A DNA stretch of 64,000 nt, from positions 22,778 to 86,777 of the forward strand of contig JABAQZ010000010.1 of NCBI GenBank assembly GCA_019187405.1, read 5' to 3'. Position numbers and translations under genes: made by a program. Of this stretch, positions 36,310-46,100 are shown piece by piece (position 1 is the stretch's first letter; the number at the start of each line of letters is the position of its first letter). A model generated the notes under the pieces. The model saw nothing but the letters and a program-made list of their open reading frames with translations. It was not told the DNA's origin and did not search any database. The DNA comes from Ignavibacteria bacterium. Its GTDB lineage: Bacteria; Bacteroidota; Ignavibacteria; Tepidaquicellales; Tepidaquicellaceae.

Positions 36310-37824
36310 TCAAAACTTTGAATTATTTTTTGAAGATTTAACTTCAAGTTCAGCCACTTTGGCAAGTAACCAGGATTTAAAACCGGGATGAGCAGTTTCG
36401 ATAATGCTTTTCTTTATATCCCATAAGGAATTTTTTCTATAGCCAGACTTTAGCCTGAGAAGCTCATGACAATGCTCAACAAAATTCCGGAAAGCTATTT
36501 TAAAGACATTATTGATATCATCAGTCTTTGAGAGATAACTTTTATATGAATCGATTAAAGAATATGCTTGTTCAAAGTATGACAGCTCATAATAACATTT
36601 AAGCTGGAGATGCTTTATATCAGATTTGAGCATTGGGATTGAATAGTTCTTAATCATAGATAAATGCTCAAGCGAGTTTTCAAATTGATTTCTGATAAAT
36701 TCCATCCTGGCAAAACCTGCATGCCTCATATCTTCCCTAAAAGCAGGATGCAGACATATAATGAATTTATCAAGCAGATCAATTAGAAATTTATTATCGG
36801 TTTGCGAATTGCACAAAATTATTATGTTAATGAACGCAGCAACATTTATATACTCGCCAGCTTCTGAAGAGAAAGAATCCGATTCAAGCATTTTTTTGAA
36901 TAAATTCAGCAGTTCAGACTTATACTTTTTTTCATCATTTGATAGCTGAGTGATGCAGTAATTTATCATGAACAAAAAGAATAAATTTCTCTCTTCCCTG
37001 TTTAAATAGTCCTTATCCTTATCAGACAGATTTAGAATACTGAAAAAGAATTTTTGCAGATCAATGAAATTCCCAAAATTATCCCTGTCTAAAATTAATT
37101 TAAATCTGAGGTAATGAAGTTTGAGATAGTTGTTTTGCTCGCCATTAGATTTTAAAAGATTCAGCAACAGGTTAGGACTCACAAGCTGTCTGAAGTTTTG
37201 AATTAGATTTCGATGGTTCCCGGCTGAGAGTAACTGATTGTATGGATTTTCGGTATTGTCTATGAAATTCATATAATCAAAAATAAAGAGCAGTATTGAA
37301 GCTTCGAATATATCTTCAAGAGACTTTTCGGCCTCTGCGAGATTTCTGATGGAATTATAATGAACAAACTTCAGATTGTTCAGACGCTTTAGTTTTGAAA
37401 AATAATCCGTAAAAGGGAAAAAAGAAGACTTAAGTTTTTTTTCAATCAAAAGGTTTACTCTGTGTGATTCATCAGAAAGATTTTTTCTCATGAATGCTTT
37501 ACTAAGATTAAGCATAAACTCCAATTCATCTTCTAAAAGAGTACTTAATGATAAATAATCTTCAGCAGAGTTTGTAAGATCGAAAATTAAATTCTGTATT
37601 TGTTTTTCGTCATAAGTTTTTATACCATAAATATAATTGAATGCATCCTCTTTACTCATTTTATCCAAATCATAATCCTTACTAAATTGATAAATGTAGC
37701 TGAACAGATTGAGAGTGTTTTTTCTTGACGGTTTAAGAAAAGGAGAATTTACAAAATGACCAAAGTATTTTAATTCTTTCGAAGATAAGCGTTTCAATAT
37801 TTTAATTAACCTCGTGTCTTTCAT
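36310..37824 (-). CDS. Helical cytoplasmic protein of the expanded family (paralogue 2)
   Basis: 504 residues, no signal peptide, predicted all-helical. N-terminal family motif: LIKILKRLSSKELKYFGHFV, then NSPFLKPSRKNTL and LFSYIYQFSKDYDL, with the helix IQNLIFDLTNSAEDYL. The C-terminal TPR-like third contains FENSLEHLSMIKNYS, LKSDIKHLQLKCYYELSYFE and AYSLIDSYKSYLS, closely matching the 38399-40066 protein (TDIRNLQLKLHYELNNTE). It is divergent from that paralogue, and the duplicated intergenic element lies between them. Function unknown; the repeats suggest protein-protein contacts. It is the only non-surface gene near this end of the T9SS cargo run. Confidence 0.85.
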   Translation of the reverse strand: MKDTRLIKILKRLSSKELKYFGHFVNSPFLKPSRKNTLNLFSYIYQFSKDYDLDKMSKEDAFNYIYGIKTYDEKQIQNLIFDLTNSAEDYLSLSTLLEDELEFMLNLSKAFMRKNLSDESHRVNLLIEKKLKSSFFPFTDYFSKLKRLNNLKFVHYNSIRNLAEAEKSLEDIFEASILLFIFDYMNFIDNTENPYNQLLSAGNHRNLIQNFRQLVSPNLLLNLLKSNGEQNNYLKLHYLRFKLILDRDNFGNFIDLQKFFFSILNLSDKDKDYLNREERNLFFLFMINYCITQLSNDEKKYKSELLNLFKKMLESDSFSSEAGEYINVAAFINIIILCNSQTDNKFLIDLLDKFIICLHPAFREDMRHAGFARMEFIRNQFENSLEHLSMIKNYSIPMLKSDIKHLQLKCYYELSYFEQAYSLIDSYKSYLSKTDDINNVFKIAFRNFVEHCHELLRLKSGYRKNSLWDIKKSIIETAHPGFKSWLLAKVAELEVKSSKNNSKF

Positions 37825-37984
37825 CGTTTAATTCATTTCATTTTTTGCCATGCTAAACTATCACTAATAGCATAACAGAATTTAAGTAAATCCTTTACAC
37901 AAAATGCAGAAAACAAAAAAAAGTATTTTCGCAGCCGAATTCCATCAATTAAAACATAACAGAGAGAAAAACTAAAATCATTGT

Positions 37985-38292
37985 CAATCCCCAAAGAAAG
38001 GACAGCTCCGGAATAAACACCGGAGCAAATGCAGAATAACCTAGAAGACTTTACGAGCAGATGTTGATGATTTGATTTGTGATTTGACATTAAGCTTATG
38101 ATTTCTATAATTACTGAGACTGAGACTTTAATAGACTCAGTCAAAAATTCATTTGCAAAATGCCGGAAATAAAAAAATCATTCCACAAGAATAATTTCGG
38201 GTTCTCTCAGAAGATATTTTCAGAATTTATCAAAAAAGCCTGATTATTGAATATATTTGAAGGTTTTAGAGGAGATTTCTCTCAGAAATTCC
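37985..38292. repeat. Duplicated intergenic element, copy B
   Basis: Second copy of the element at 20300-20612, same orientation. It lies in the divergent promoter region between two helical-family genes and ends about 105 bases before the ATG at 38399. It keeps the GCTCCGG/CCGGAGC hairpin (around 38004-38025) with a different loop, plus a second hairpin, GACTGAG/CTCAGTC (around 38118-38142), that is imperfect in copy A. The right half is almost identical between copies. Either a structured RNA or regulatory element, or a mobile remnant. Confidence 0.7.
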
Positions 38293-38398
38293 ATTATTTT
38301 TTTTTACTTTATCATTGAAATATTTCTAATCTTTTTTAAAATTATAACTTACTTATAGGATTAACTTTAATTTTAGCTTTAAATCTAAAACCCGCATT

Positions 38399-40066
38399 AT
38401 GCTAAACAGCAAGTTAATAGAATTACTGAGGACATTTTCTGGCAAGGAACTGACTTCTTTTGAGAAATATCTCGAATCACCGTTAATAAAACCCCAAAGG
38501 AACGTTTTAGAATTTTTTAAATATCTGAATAAATATTCACCGGATTTCAATTCTATAAAATTAGAAAAGGAAAAAGTGTATCAACATTTATATCCTAATC
38601 AAAAATATAATGAAAACAATTTGGCAAATCAGATGTATGATCTCACAAAAGCTGCTGAGACTTATTTGGTTTTCAAGGAGCTTTTGGAGAATGAAGCTGA
38701 GTTTCTACTGAATCTAAGCAAGGTATATCTCGATAACAAACTAACACGACATTCCGAAACAGTTAATAAATCTCTCGACGATATTCTTGTTCCTGGCTTT
38801 TCAATTACAAAAGATTTTATTTCCAAATACAGACGACTTGCTCAATTAAAAAATATATATTACACTGAAATCATTGACATTGGGAATCTAATTAAAAGTA
38901 AAACTGATTATTTCATTGAGTCCGCAATACAATTTGTCGGAGATTATCTCGATATTTACGGAAGCAGAATACCAGCTCAAAGTCATGGAAAAAATTTCGA
39001 TGATCCCTTTCTCGATGATATTTCTAAATGTATCGATATAGATAAACTTGGTGAAGTATTTAAAATGGAAGAAATTAGAAGGAGAAAAAAATGGGAACAG
39101 TATGAAATGATGAAAATAAATTCAGAAGCAATTTTAGATAAAAAAATTAAAAAAAATAAAAAGCTTACAAAGGTAGAATTAATTGAAAAGGAAAAATTAA
39201 GAAAGAAAGAAGAAAAAAGAAAAAAAGAAGAAGAAAAGAGGGAAAAAGAGTTGAAAAGAAAAGAATATGCGCAGATATTTTTTATGAAGCTTTATTATCA
39301 TTTACTTAAAATGCTTAAAGAGCATGACAATTCAATTCATTATTTTGAAATAAAAATAATCTTGTATCAAAGTCTTTCAGAAGAGCAGTCATTATTAGAC
39401 AGAGAAGAAAAATTTACAATGTTTAATTATCTTACGAATTATTGCACACAAAAAGATAGTCTAGAATTTATGGAGGAATCATTTGACCTATATAAAAATA
39501 TGATAGAAAATAATCTTTTTGCAGAATCAGAGAATGAATATATGCAGCTTCATATTTTCAGAAACATTGTAAAAGTTTGTGCTTCATTACATAAGACAGA
39601 TTGGTTCGAAAATTTTATAAAAGCTCATTTGAATAAATTGAGTCCTGAATTCAGAGAAAACATGGAGGCAATTTCTTATGCTCATTTACATTTTTTGAAA
39701 GACGAATTTGGAGAATCTTTAAAGAGCATTTCGAAGATTAAAGATAAATTTGAATTAAGTAAAACTGACATTAGAAATTTACAGTTAAAACTACATTACG
39801 AGTTGAATAACACAGAGACCGCATTTTCACTCGTTACTGCTTATAGAATATTTTTAGCAAATAAAACTGAAATACCAAAAGATACTTTAAATAAATTCAA
39901 TTCTTTTCTTAATTTGTACAACAGGCTTCTTAGATTAAAGTCCAAAGATTCTAAGGAAGAACCAGTTGATATAATAGCCGATATTAAGAAAACTAAAAGA
40001 CTTATTAATGGGCAGTGGCTGGTAAAAAAAGCTGAAGAGTTATTGGATCAAAACAAAACCCTTTAA
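38399..40066 (+). CDS. Helical cytoplasmic protein of the expanded family with charged coiled-coil insert (paralogue 3)
   Basis: 555 residues, no signal peptide. N-terminal family motif LIELLRTFSGKELTSFEKYL, then ESPLIKPQRNVLEFFKYLNK and LANQMYDLTKAAETYLVF. The C-terminal part (FGESLKSISKIKDKFELSKT, DIRNLQLKLHYELNNTETAF, YRIFLANKTE) matches paralogue 2. Between them, at about residues 225-300, is an insertion that paralogues lack: a Lys/Glu-rich stretch (KKIKKNKKLTKVELIEKEKL, EEKRKKEEEKREKELKRK) that should form a long charged coiled coil. The insertion accounts for the extra length relative to the 489- and 504-residue relatives. No catalytic motif; function unknown. Confidence 0.85.
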   Translation: MLNSKLIELLRTFSGKELTSFEKYLESPLIKPQRNVLEFFKYLNKYSPDFNSIKLEKEKVYQHLYPNQKYNENNLANQMYDLTKAAETYLVFKELLENEAEFLLNLSKVYLDNKLTRHSETVNKSLDDILVPGFSITKDFISKYRRLAQLKNIYYTEIIDIGNLIKSKTDYFIESAIQFVGDYLDIYGSRIPAQSHGKNFDDPFLDDISKCIDIDKLGEVFKMEEIRRRKKWEQYEMMKINSEAILDKKIKKNKKLTKVELIEKEKLRKKEEKRKKEEEKREKELKRKEYAQIFFMKLYYHLLKMLKEHDNSIHYFEIKIILYQSLSEEQSLLDREEKFTMFNYLTNYCTQKDSLEFMEESFDLYKNMIENNLFAESENEYMQLHIFRNIVKVCASLHKTDWFENFIKAHLNKLSPEFRENMEAISYAHLHFLKDEFGESLKSISKIKDKFELSKTDIRNLQLKLHYELNNTETAFSLVTAYRIFLANKTEIPKDTLNKFNSFLNLYNRLLRLKSKDSKEEPVDIIADIKKTKRLINGQWLVKKAEELLDQNKTL

Positions 40067-40192
40067 TAATTTACCACTCTAAGTATTTCATACTAAACTT
40101 AAAAAGATTCATTCACTTTTTTCGATACTTAACAGATGATGGATATATCTTGATTAAAATTTGCCTTGTAAGGATGTACTTGAAAGGAGAAA

Positions 40193-40377
40193 ATGAACAT
40201 TAAACCATTCGGAGCGAATTAGCAGCTTTACATCATAAAAGAAAATTACAAAAAGAGCAAAACTCAATTCCCACTTCAACGAGCCAAATAGATGGATTAA
40301 ATGAAGAGGGAATAAGCAAACTCTCAGATCAAATTACCTCTGAATCTTTACGACTATTGCAAATAACGCTTAAATAA
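40193..40377 (+). pseudogene. Possible frameshifted small gene
   Basis: An AAAGGAG box stands six bases before ATG at 40193, which opens with MNIKPFGAN and then meets TAG at 40220. A single-base shift at that point (AAT-TAG to AAT-TTA) would give a continuous 61-residue protein: LAALHHKRKLQKEQ, then IDGLNEEGISKLSDQI and ESLRLLQITLK, ending at TAA 40375-40377. The ribosome site and open second half suggest a decayed small gene or a sequencing error. No family is recognised. The rest of the 40067-40379 gap shows nothing else. Confidence 0.3.
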
Positions 40378-40379
40378 AA

Positions 40380-43300
40380 CTATGGTGTAATTTTAAGAAC
40401 AAATGCCGCTGCATTGTTATCTGCAATTGAAGCATCACTGGCATCCGTTATATAATCACCAGTCAAATCAGAATTTAAATAACCAATGTAAAAGGCAGAT
40501 GCATCATTGTCAATTATGCCATTATCGGTAGCGTCAATAATACCGTCGCCATTTGAGTCACCGCTGAAAAAGCAGTATTTAGAATCTTTAAGTGTCATGT
40601 TACTGCCGTATGCCTGGGTTATAGCTGTCGTAAAATTATAACTTAATGCAGATCCTCTTGAATAAGATTCTCCTCCTGATTTACTCCATGTCTCAAGGGC
40701 ATTTCTGTGTTTAACCTGAATATAATACGTTCCGCTAATTGCATTTGCAAATGTTACACTTCCGCTCAATGAAACCGAATCAATTACTGTCTTACCCGAA
40801 TCAGCAATTGAATACGGAGCAGATAATGTCCTTAAATATACTCTAACTGTATCTTTCATGTTCAGTTTTAAGGTTGATGTATTGTAAAAACCTTCAGGTG
40901 CAAGCGTAATTGTTGCCGCAACAGGCGACGAACTGTTCACAACACAAATCGAATCAAGATAAAGATTATTACCATAACCGCTACGTGCTCGGAATCTGAT
41001 TTGGTTTGTGCCAACAGGTAAAGCATATTTTTTGGTAGCCCATTCACCACTGGAAGGAGTATAAGAAGTTCCCAAAACTGATCTTGTATTTAATGTACCA
41101 CCGGAATTATTTCCCCATAATCTAATTAAAGTAGTATAAGTAGATCCTGAATTTGTAGAAGTAAGTATCTCAAGTGAATCAGTAGATCCGTCTGGATAAG
41201 GTGCATAGGCATTATGGAATCTCAATGAATCACCGGCTGATGTAGGATAAAACGCAAGAGTATTAAGCGATTGCGCAGTACCTGAAACAGCATTCCAAAA
41301 ATCAAACTTCGCACTTCCCGTTCCAATACCGTAACTGCTCGATGTAACTCTTGACCAATAAAGCGTTCCCGAATAAGTAAGACTCCAGCCAGATGGCGGA
41401 AACGTTGTTCCCGTAAATCCTTCACAAACTTTACCATCGGTTATTTTGAAACTGTAAAGGGCTGTGGAATCTTTTTCATGTCCTGCAGAATTATTTTGTG
41501 CAAAAATTCTGTAATAAATTAAATCACCTAATGCAACATCAGAACTCATCGAATTAAACATAGCTGAATAATTGTTTCCCGAAGTATTAATGAGCTTAAA
41601 CTGCTTGGTATTAGAAACAATATTTTTATACCATTTAACCCAGACTGAATCCAGAGAATAAACAGAAGTAACACTTGCATCAACTGAAACAGGCCATAAT
41701 TGTTTTGCCTGATCACCGAGAGGAGTATGTGATATTGCAGGCAGACTTGTATTTGAAATCTGAAAATTTGTATTTGAAATATCAAAGAAAATGTTTCCAA
41801 CTGCTTCAATCTTTACTCTTGCTGTTGTTGTGTTAACTCCGGGAAGCGTAACTGACTGCGAGCCGTCGTTAGGAGTGCTTGCCAGCAATGTTGTCGGAAA
41901 TGTATTGCCTCCGTCTGTTGACAACAGAATTTTAACATTGGCACAACTAACAGGCGATGAGCTTGTATTTGCAACATTCCAAGTTACAGTTTGAGGAATG
42001 GAAGAATTCCAGTTAACGTTTGTATTTGGCGAAGTTACGGTAAAAGGTCCTGCTCCGGAATTTACATTAAATGTTATTAATCCATAATTGCTCCCACCTG
42101 CTCCGGAATTATTGTCTCTGACTGTTAGTCTGAATGACAATGATCTTGTATAAGTCGGCAGAATTTCTCCGAATGTCTGTGTGTTATTTAAAACATCTGA
42201 CAATTTCGGGAAAATTCTTGTCGGCGTAGTTACCGGACTGAATGATCTGAAAATAGGAGCATTGCCAGACGGACTGTTAGGCGAACCAGCAGGACCGACA
42301 TCATACTCTTCCCAGCAATATGTCAGCGTTCCAGGATTATTAACATCAGTAGCTGAGCCAGTAAGCTGGAATGGAGTACTGATGGGAATTGTAAATCCGC
42401 CTGATGGCACTGTCACCGAAGGCGGAGTATTACCCGTGCTTGTATTTGTCGGACATGAATTACCGCTTCCTGATTGAGTAAAACTTATTATTTCGCTCAT
42501 GCTTCCGGAATGAAAATAAGCATCGCTGTTTGGCTGAAGATCGTCAGCTCCGCAAATTCCTGCATAGCCCATTATTGTACTGCCGCTTCCGGGTTCCCAA
42601 GCAGTCGATCCATTTCTGTTGCCGCCAGAACAATTTCCCAATACACCGTTAAACGAATGGTTTCCGCTATATTGATGTCCCATTTCATGCGCCACATAAT
42701 CAATATAAAATGGATCACCAATAGGAGCAGGTGAACCGGTAACACCTCTGGCTTTATTTCCCGATACACAAACAACTCCAAGACCTGCAACTCCCCCGCC
42801 GCCGGTACTGAATACATGACCGATATGATAATTAGCAGTTCCGATTACTGCATCGAGGTTTGTCTGATTTTGGCTGAGCATCGTAACTCCATTGTTGTTG
42901 GTATATGGATCGGTAGATGAATTAGTATAAACAATAGATGTATTATTGGCAACGAGTGTCAATCTAACTGACATGTCTCGTTCATAAACTCCGTTGACTC
43001 TGTTTATTGCAGTTACAATTGCCGCCTGACCCAAAGCAACAGTTCCGCCATGGTATGCAGTATATTCGCCTGTAGCAGCACATGCAAGAAGATATGTTCT
43101 CAGCTGCTCACCGGTTGCATCATTTTCGATAATCAAGTTATTTCTGGAAACTTCTGGAGCTGTTTCGCATTCAAACGGATACTTGCTTTTAAGATCTTTT
43201 TTGAAATAGCTTATATAAATTTCTGTTTCATTTGTCGAATAGGGATCAATGAAGAAATCACCATTGGGAGAAAGCACCATTGCATGAAATCCGTGCATTG

Positions 43301-43706
43301 TATAATCAAGTTTTCCAAGTGCATAAGGATCGTCAATTCCTTTAATAGAAAAAGTTTTGATTTCAGGAAATTGTCGTGAAAGACCGGGTTCCATCATTGA
43401 ATATTCATAGACATAAAACTTTTTCAGATTGCCATCCGGATCAGGAAGTTCTATGATAAACGGATTTTGAATGGCAGAATTAGAAAATTCAAAAGGAGCA
43501 GATTTCAAATAAGCTTTTAGATTTTGAAAATCTGCTTTGACTATCTTATATTTTTCCGGAGTAATTCTGACATCACCTTTGATGGCAAATGACTGAGCTT
43601 CAATATAATCCCATCTGAATTTTCCGTTTTGGGCTGATAAATCATTTGTTGAAACAAGTAAAGTAAAAATTGACAAAAAAAGAATAACAGGTAAGAAGTA
43701 TTTCAT
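40380..43706 (-). CDS. Secreted metzincin metalloprotease (reprolysin-like) with dockerin-like C-terminus
   Basis: 1108 residues with a signal peptide (1-25, ending LSAQ). The catalytic domain spans about residues 200-410: the zinc motif HEMGHQYSGNH (about 338-348) fits HExxHxxGxxH and a Met-turn follows in GSTIMGYAGIC, so this is a reprolysin/M12-like metzincin. A pro-region of about 180 residues lies between the signal peptide and the catalytic domain. Beyond it come beta-sandwich domains (VTSPNTNVNWNSSIPQTVTW, KILLSTDGGNTFP), a jellyroll (YWSRVTSSSYGIGTGSAKFD) and the C-terminal cassette (GDSNGDGIIDATD, DLTGDYITDASD, ending FVLKITP). T9SS metalloproteases of this architecture in Bacteroidota usually carry a T9SS sorting domain; here the dockerin-like cassette replaces it. 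Probably a surface or secreted protein-degrading enzyme. Confidence 0.9.
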   Translation of the reverse strand: MKYFLPVILFLSIFTLLVSTNDLSAQNGKFRWDYIEAQSFAIKGDVRITPEKYKIVKADFQNLKAYLKSAPFEFSNSAIQNPFIIELPDPDGNLKKFYVYEYSMMEPGLSRQFPEIKTFSIKGIDDPYALGKLDYTMHGFHAMVLSPNGDFFIDPYSTNETEIYISYFKKDLKSKYPFECETAPEVSRNNLIIENDATGEQLRTYLLACAATGEYTAYHGGTVALGQAAIVTAINRVNGVYERDMSVRLTLVANNTSIVYTNSSTDPYTNNNGVTMLSQNQTNLDAVIGTANYHIGHVFSTGGGGVAGLGVVCVSGNKARGVTGSPAPIGDPFYIDYVAHEMGHQYSGNHSFNGVLGNCSGGNRNGSTAWEPGSGSTIMGYAGICGADDLQPNSDAYFHSGSMSEIISFTQSGSGNSCPTNTSTGNTPPSVTVPSGGFTIPISTPFQLTGSATDVNNPGTLTYCWEEYDVGPAGSPNSPSGNAPIFRSFSPVTTPTRIFPKLSDVLNNTQTFGEILPTYTRSLSFRLTVRDNNSGAGGSNYGLITFNVNSGAGPFTVTSPNTNVNWNSSIPQTVTWNVANTSSSPVSCANVKILLSTDGGNTFPTTLLASTPNDGSQSVTLPGVNTTTARVKIEAVGNIFFDISNTNFQISNTSLPAISHTPLGDQAKQLWPVSVDASVTSVYSLDSVWVKWYKNIVSNTKQFKLINTSGNNYSAMFNSMSSDVALGDLIYYRIFAQNNSAGHEKDSTALYSFKITDGKVCEGFTGTTFPPSGWSLTYSGTLYWSRVTSSSYGIGTGSAKFDFWNAVSGTAQSLNTLAFYPTSAGDSLRFHNAYAPYPDGSTDSLEILTSTNSGSTYTTLIRLWGNNSGGTLNTRSVLGTSYTPSSGEWATKKYALPVGTNQIRFRARSGYGNNLYLDSICVVNSSSPVAATITLAPEGFYNTSTLKLNMKDTVRVYLRTLSAPYSIADSGKTVIDSVSLSGSVTFANAISGTYYIQVKHRNALETWSKSGGESYSRGSALSYNFTTAITQAYGSNMTLKDSKYCFFSGDSNGDGIIDATDNGIIDNDASAFYIGYLNSDLTGDYITDASDASIADNNAAAFVLKITP

Positions 43707-44277
43707 AACTGAATTAAAAAAAAAATAAATATATTAATGAATAACCGAATGAACGGCATTGTGATTTGCAGAAAATTGGAAAAATACATTGTTAATTTCA
43801 ATCCAATCATTTTAACTATTTGATCAAATTGATAAAATATTTTTTTCCAATTAAATTTTTTAATTATTGCTTGTCTAAGATTAAATTAACAAATACATTT
43901 TGAATAAAGCAGAAAGCAAATCATAATGAGCAAACCATTTCACTGTCTTAAGCAGTTTTCATATTTTGTAAATAAGAATTTGTATGTATTTATATGAAAT
44001 GAATAAAGTAAATGACGGATTCATATAAGATTTGAAACTGTCAACATCAAACAGCATCATTGCGTATAAATTTTTTATTAGATAGAATTGGAAGATATAT
44101 TTAAGGTTTAAAATCAGGTTGATCCTAATAATTGCTCATATTAGATAATATTATATTTTCTGAAATTTTAATTTTTAAGAATGAATAGATAGAGTTAATA
44201 GTTTTTAATTGATAAGTGTTGATATTTAATTCGGATTTAAAGATTTTGCCGTAATAATATAACAAACCATAGTCACA
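43707..44277. other. Divergent intergenic region
   Basis: About 570 AT-rich bases between two divergent genes (metzincin and helical protein). I see no gene, RNA gene or repeat. Promoters for both genes must lie here but no boxes can be assigned. Confidence 0.4.
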
Positions 44278-45837
44278 GTGAAGTATTCAGATGATCTTTA
44301 TCAGCTTATAAAATCAATGACCAAGCAGGAAAGAAGCTATTTTAAAAAGTTTGCTTTGACTTTTTCTGATGAGGAAAGCAGCAATTACATAAAGCTGTTT
44401 GATGAGATACAAATTCAGTCGGCGTCAGGAGATGAATATGATGAATCGAAAATCAAAGGTAAAGAATTCAAAGGTAAATTTCTTAAAAACTTTTCATATC
44501 ATAAGAATTATTTGTATAGAATGATATTAAATAGTCTTATGATTTACAATAAGGAAAATTATGATATCATTATTTTAAGAAATTTAATTACAAAATTTGA
44601 GTTACTGTTTGACAAAAATTTATATTCACAATGCAGGAAGGTTTTACTCAAGGCAAAAGAAATTGCCGAAAAGAAGGAAAATTACTCGATTCTTTATGAG
44701 CTGCTGATAAAAGAAAAACACCTAAATAAGTTTACTTTAACAATCAGCGAATTCAGCGCTGAAAATAAAATTATTACGAAAAAGCTTGATCAAGCAGTAA
44801 ATTTAATGCAGAACACCATTGAATATATAAATCTAAATGATCAGTTCATGATAAAAGCATATTCTATCGGCAGTGCATTTTGCCGACATGAAAAAGAGTT
44901 GGAAGAAATAAATAAATTTTTTGAAAATGAATTTCTAAAAGATGATACAAAAGCAATAACATTCAGAAGCAAGAATCTTTTATTTGGATTAAAAGCACAC
45001 CATGCTCTGATGAAGAAAGATTTTGAATGCATGTATAAATATAATAAGCTGCTAATTGAATTATGGGAAAAAAAATTAGATAATTTCAAAGAGAGGATTG
45101 AAAATTATTTTATTGCACAAATAAATTTAATGAATTCTCAAATACGATTGAGAAGATTTAAAGAATTTGATCAGACGACAGAAAAAGTAAAAAATCTTGA
45201 TAAAATATTTGCCAAGAACATGACGGAGCGAAGAAAGACATTTTTATTTTATTCCATTTCAGTTCTTACTTTGTCAAAATATTTCGCTGCACATGAATTT
45301 GGAAAACTCGAGAGAAACACAGAGGAAGTTGAAAATTCCATGGCAGTGTACGAATACAAGATAACACTTCAGCAGAGAATTATACTATATTACTTTCTCG
45401 GATTGTATAATTTTGTTTTTACAAAATATGAGAAATGCATTTACTGGATGGAAAAGATTATCAGTTCCGAGAAATCCGACTTTTCGGAGAATTATCAATG
45501 CTTTGCAAGGATACTCCATTTGCTTTCATATTTTGAGTTGGAGTATTATGATTCTTTAGAATATTCCTTAAAGTCAACTTATCATTTTCTCAAAAAGAAA
45601 GACCGAGTTTTCAAATACGAAAACATTGTATTAAAGTATTTAAGAAAATCATTCAGGCTGAAAACTAGCGCTGAGCTGATAGAAATGTTAAAGGAGATGA
45701 AAGATGAGATTAACAATATAGCCGAAGATGATTTCGAACAAAATGCCTTAGATATTTTTGACATTTCTCAATGGATCGATAGTAAGATTCAGAATAAATC
45801 ACTCATTGAAATTTTAGTAAAGCAGATTTCAAAATAA
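44278..45837 (+). CDS. Helical cytoplasmic protein, divergent family member with GTG start
   Basis: 519 residues, no signal peptide, all-helical. The N-terminus LYQLIKSMTKQERSYFKKFA followed by NYIKLFDEIQIQ, FLKNFSYHKNYLYRMILNSL and MIYN is a pattern widespread in Bacteroidota hypothetical proteins (LxxLIKSLSKxExRYFK). It resembles the LIxxLxxLSxKExxxFxxFL start of the other helical genes here, so it is probably a distant cousin rather than a close paralogue. TPR-like helices continue to the end (IYWMEKIISSEKSDFSENYQ, HLLSYFELEYYDSLEYSL). The frame has no ATG before the motif: an in-frame TAA at 44260 forces initiation at GTG 44278. Function unknown. Confidence 0.82.
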   Translation: MKYSDDLYQLIKSMTKQERSYFKKFALTFSDEESSNYIKLFDEIQIQSASGDEYDESKIKGKEFKGKFLKNFSYHKNYLYRMILNSLMIYNKENYDIIILRNLITKFELLFDKNLYSQCRKVLLKAKEIAEKKENYSILYELLIKEKHLNKFTLTISEFSAENKIITKKLDQAVNLMQNTIEYINLNDQFMIKAYSIGSAFCRHEKELEEINKFFENEFLKDDTKAITFRSKNLLFGLKAHHALMKKDFECMYKYNKLLIELWEKKLDNFKERIENYFIAQINLMNSQIRLRRFKEFDQTTEKVKNLDKIFAKNMTERRKTFLFYSISVLTLSKYFAAHEFGKLERNTEEVENSMAVYEYKITLQQRIILYYFLGLYNFVFTKYEKCIYWMEKIISSEKSDFSENYQCFARILHLLSYFELEYYDSLEYSLKSTYHFLKKKDRVFKYENIVLKYLRKSFRLKTSAELIEMLKEMKDEINNIAEDDFEQNALDIFDISQWIDSKIQNKSLIEILVKQISK

Positions 45838-46034
45838 AAAAAGATTTGAATATTAAAATCATATAAGGCATTGTAAATCATACAATATTCAAGATTCATT
45901 TTTAAAAAATAAAATATGAAGATATTGATTTTATTAGCGGCGGATATTTTTATGAAAAGTAATCAGCAGGGTCAAATCCAGATTTTAATACTTTTGGATT
46001 GCATTCGCTATTTGGAATGAAAAATAATAAAAAA

Positions 46035-46063
46035 GGTGGTGCAGTATATTTACTCACACCACC
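46035..46063 (-). terminator. Terminator of the sialidase-like propeller gene
   Basis: On the minus strand, GGTGGTG (46063-46057) pairs with CACCACC (46041-46035) around a 15-base loop and is followed by TTTTTTATTATTTTT. It lies about 40 bases past the stop codon of the gene ending at 46101. Confidence 0.75.
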
Positions 46064-46100
46064 GAAATAAATTAAATTAAATGAAATAAATAATAAAGAC

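Noticed and set aside
36120..36365. 81-residue minus-strand open frame
   Set aside because: It overlaps the 3' end of the helical-family gene, has no ribosome site and no recognisable domain; most likely chance in AT-rich DNA.
37833..38144. 103-residue minus-strand open frame
   Set aside because: Same reason: it lies in the second copy of the duplicated element and its C-terminal half does not match the other copy.
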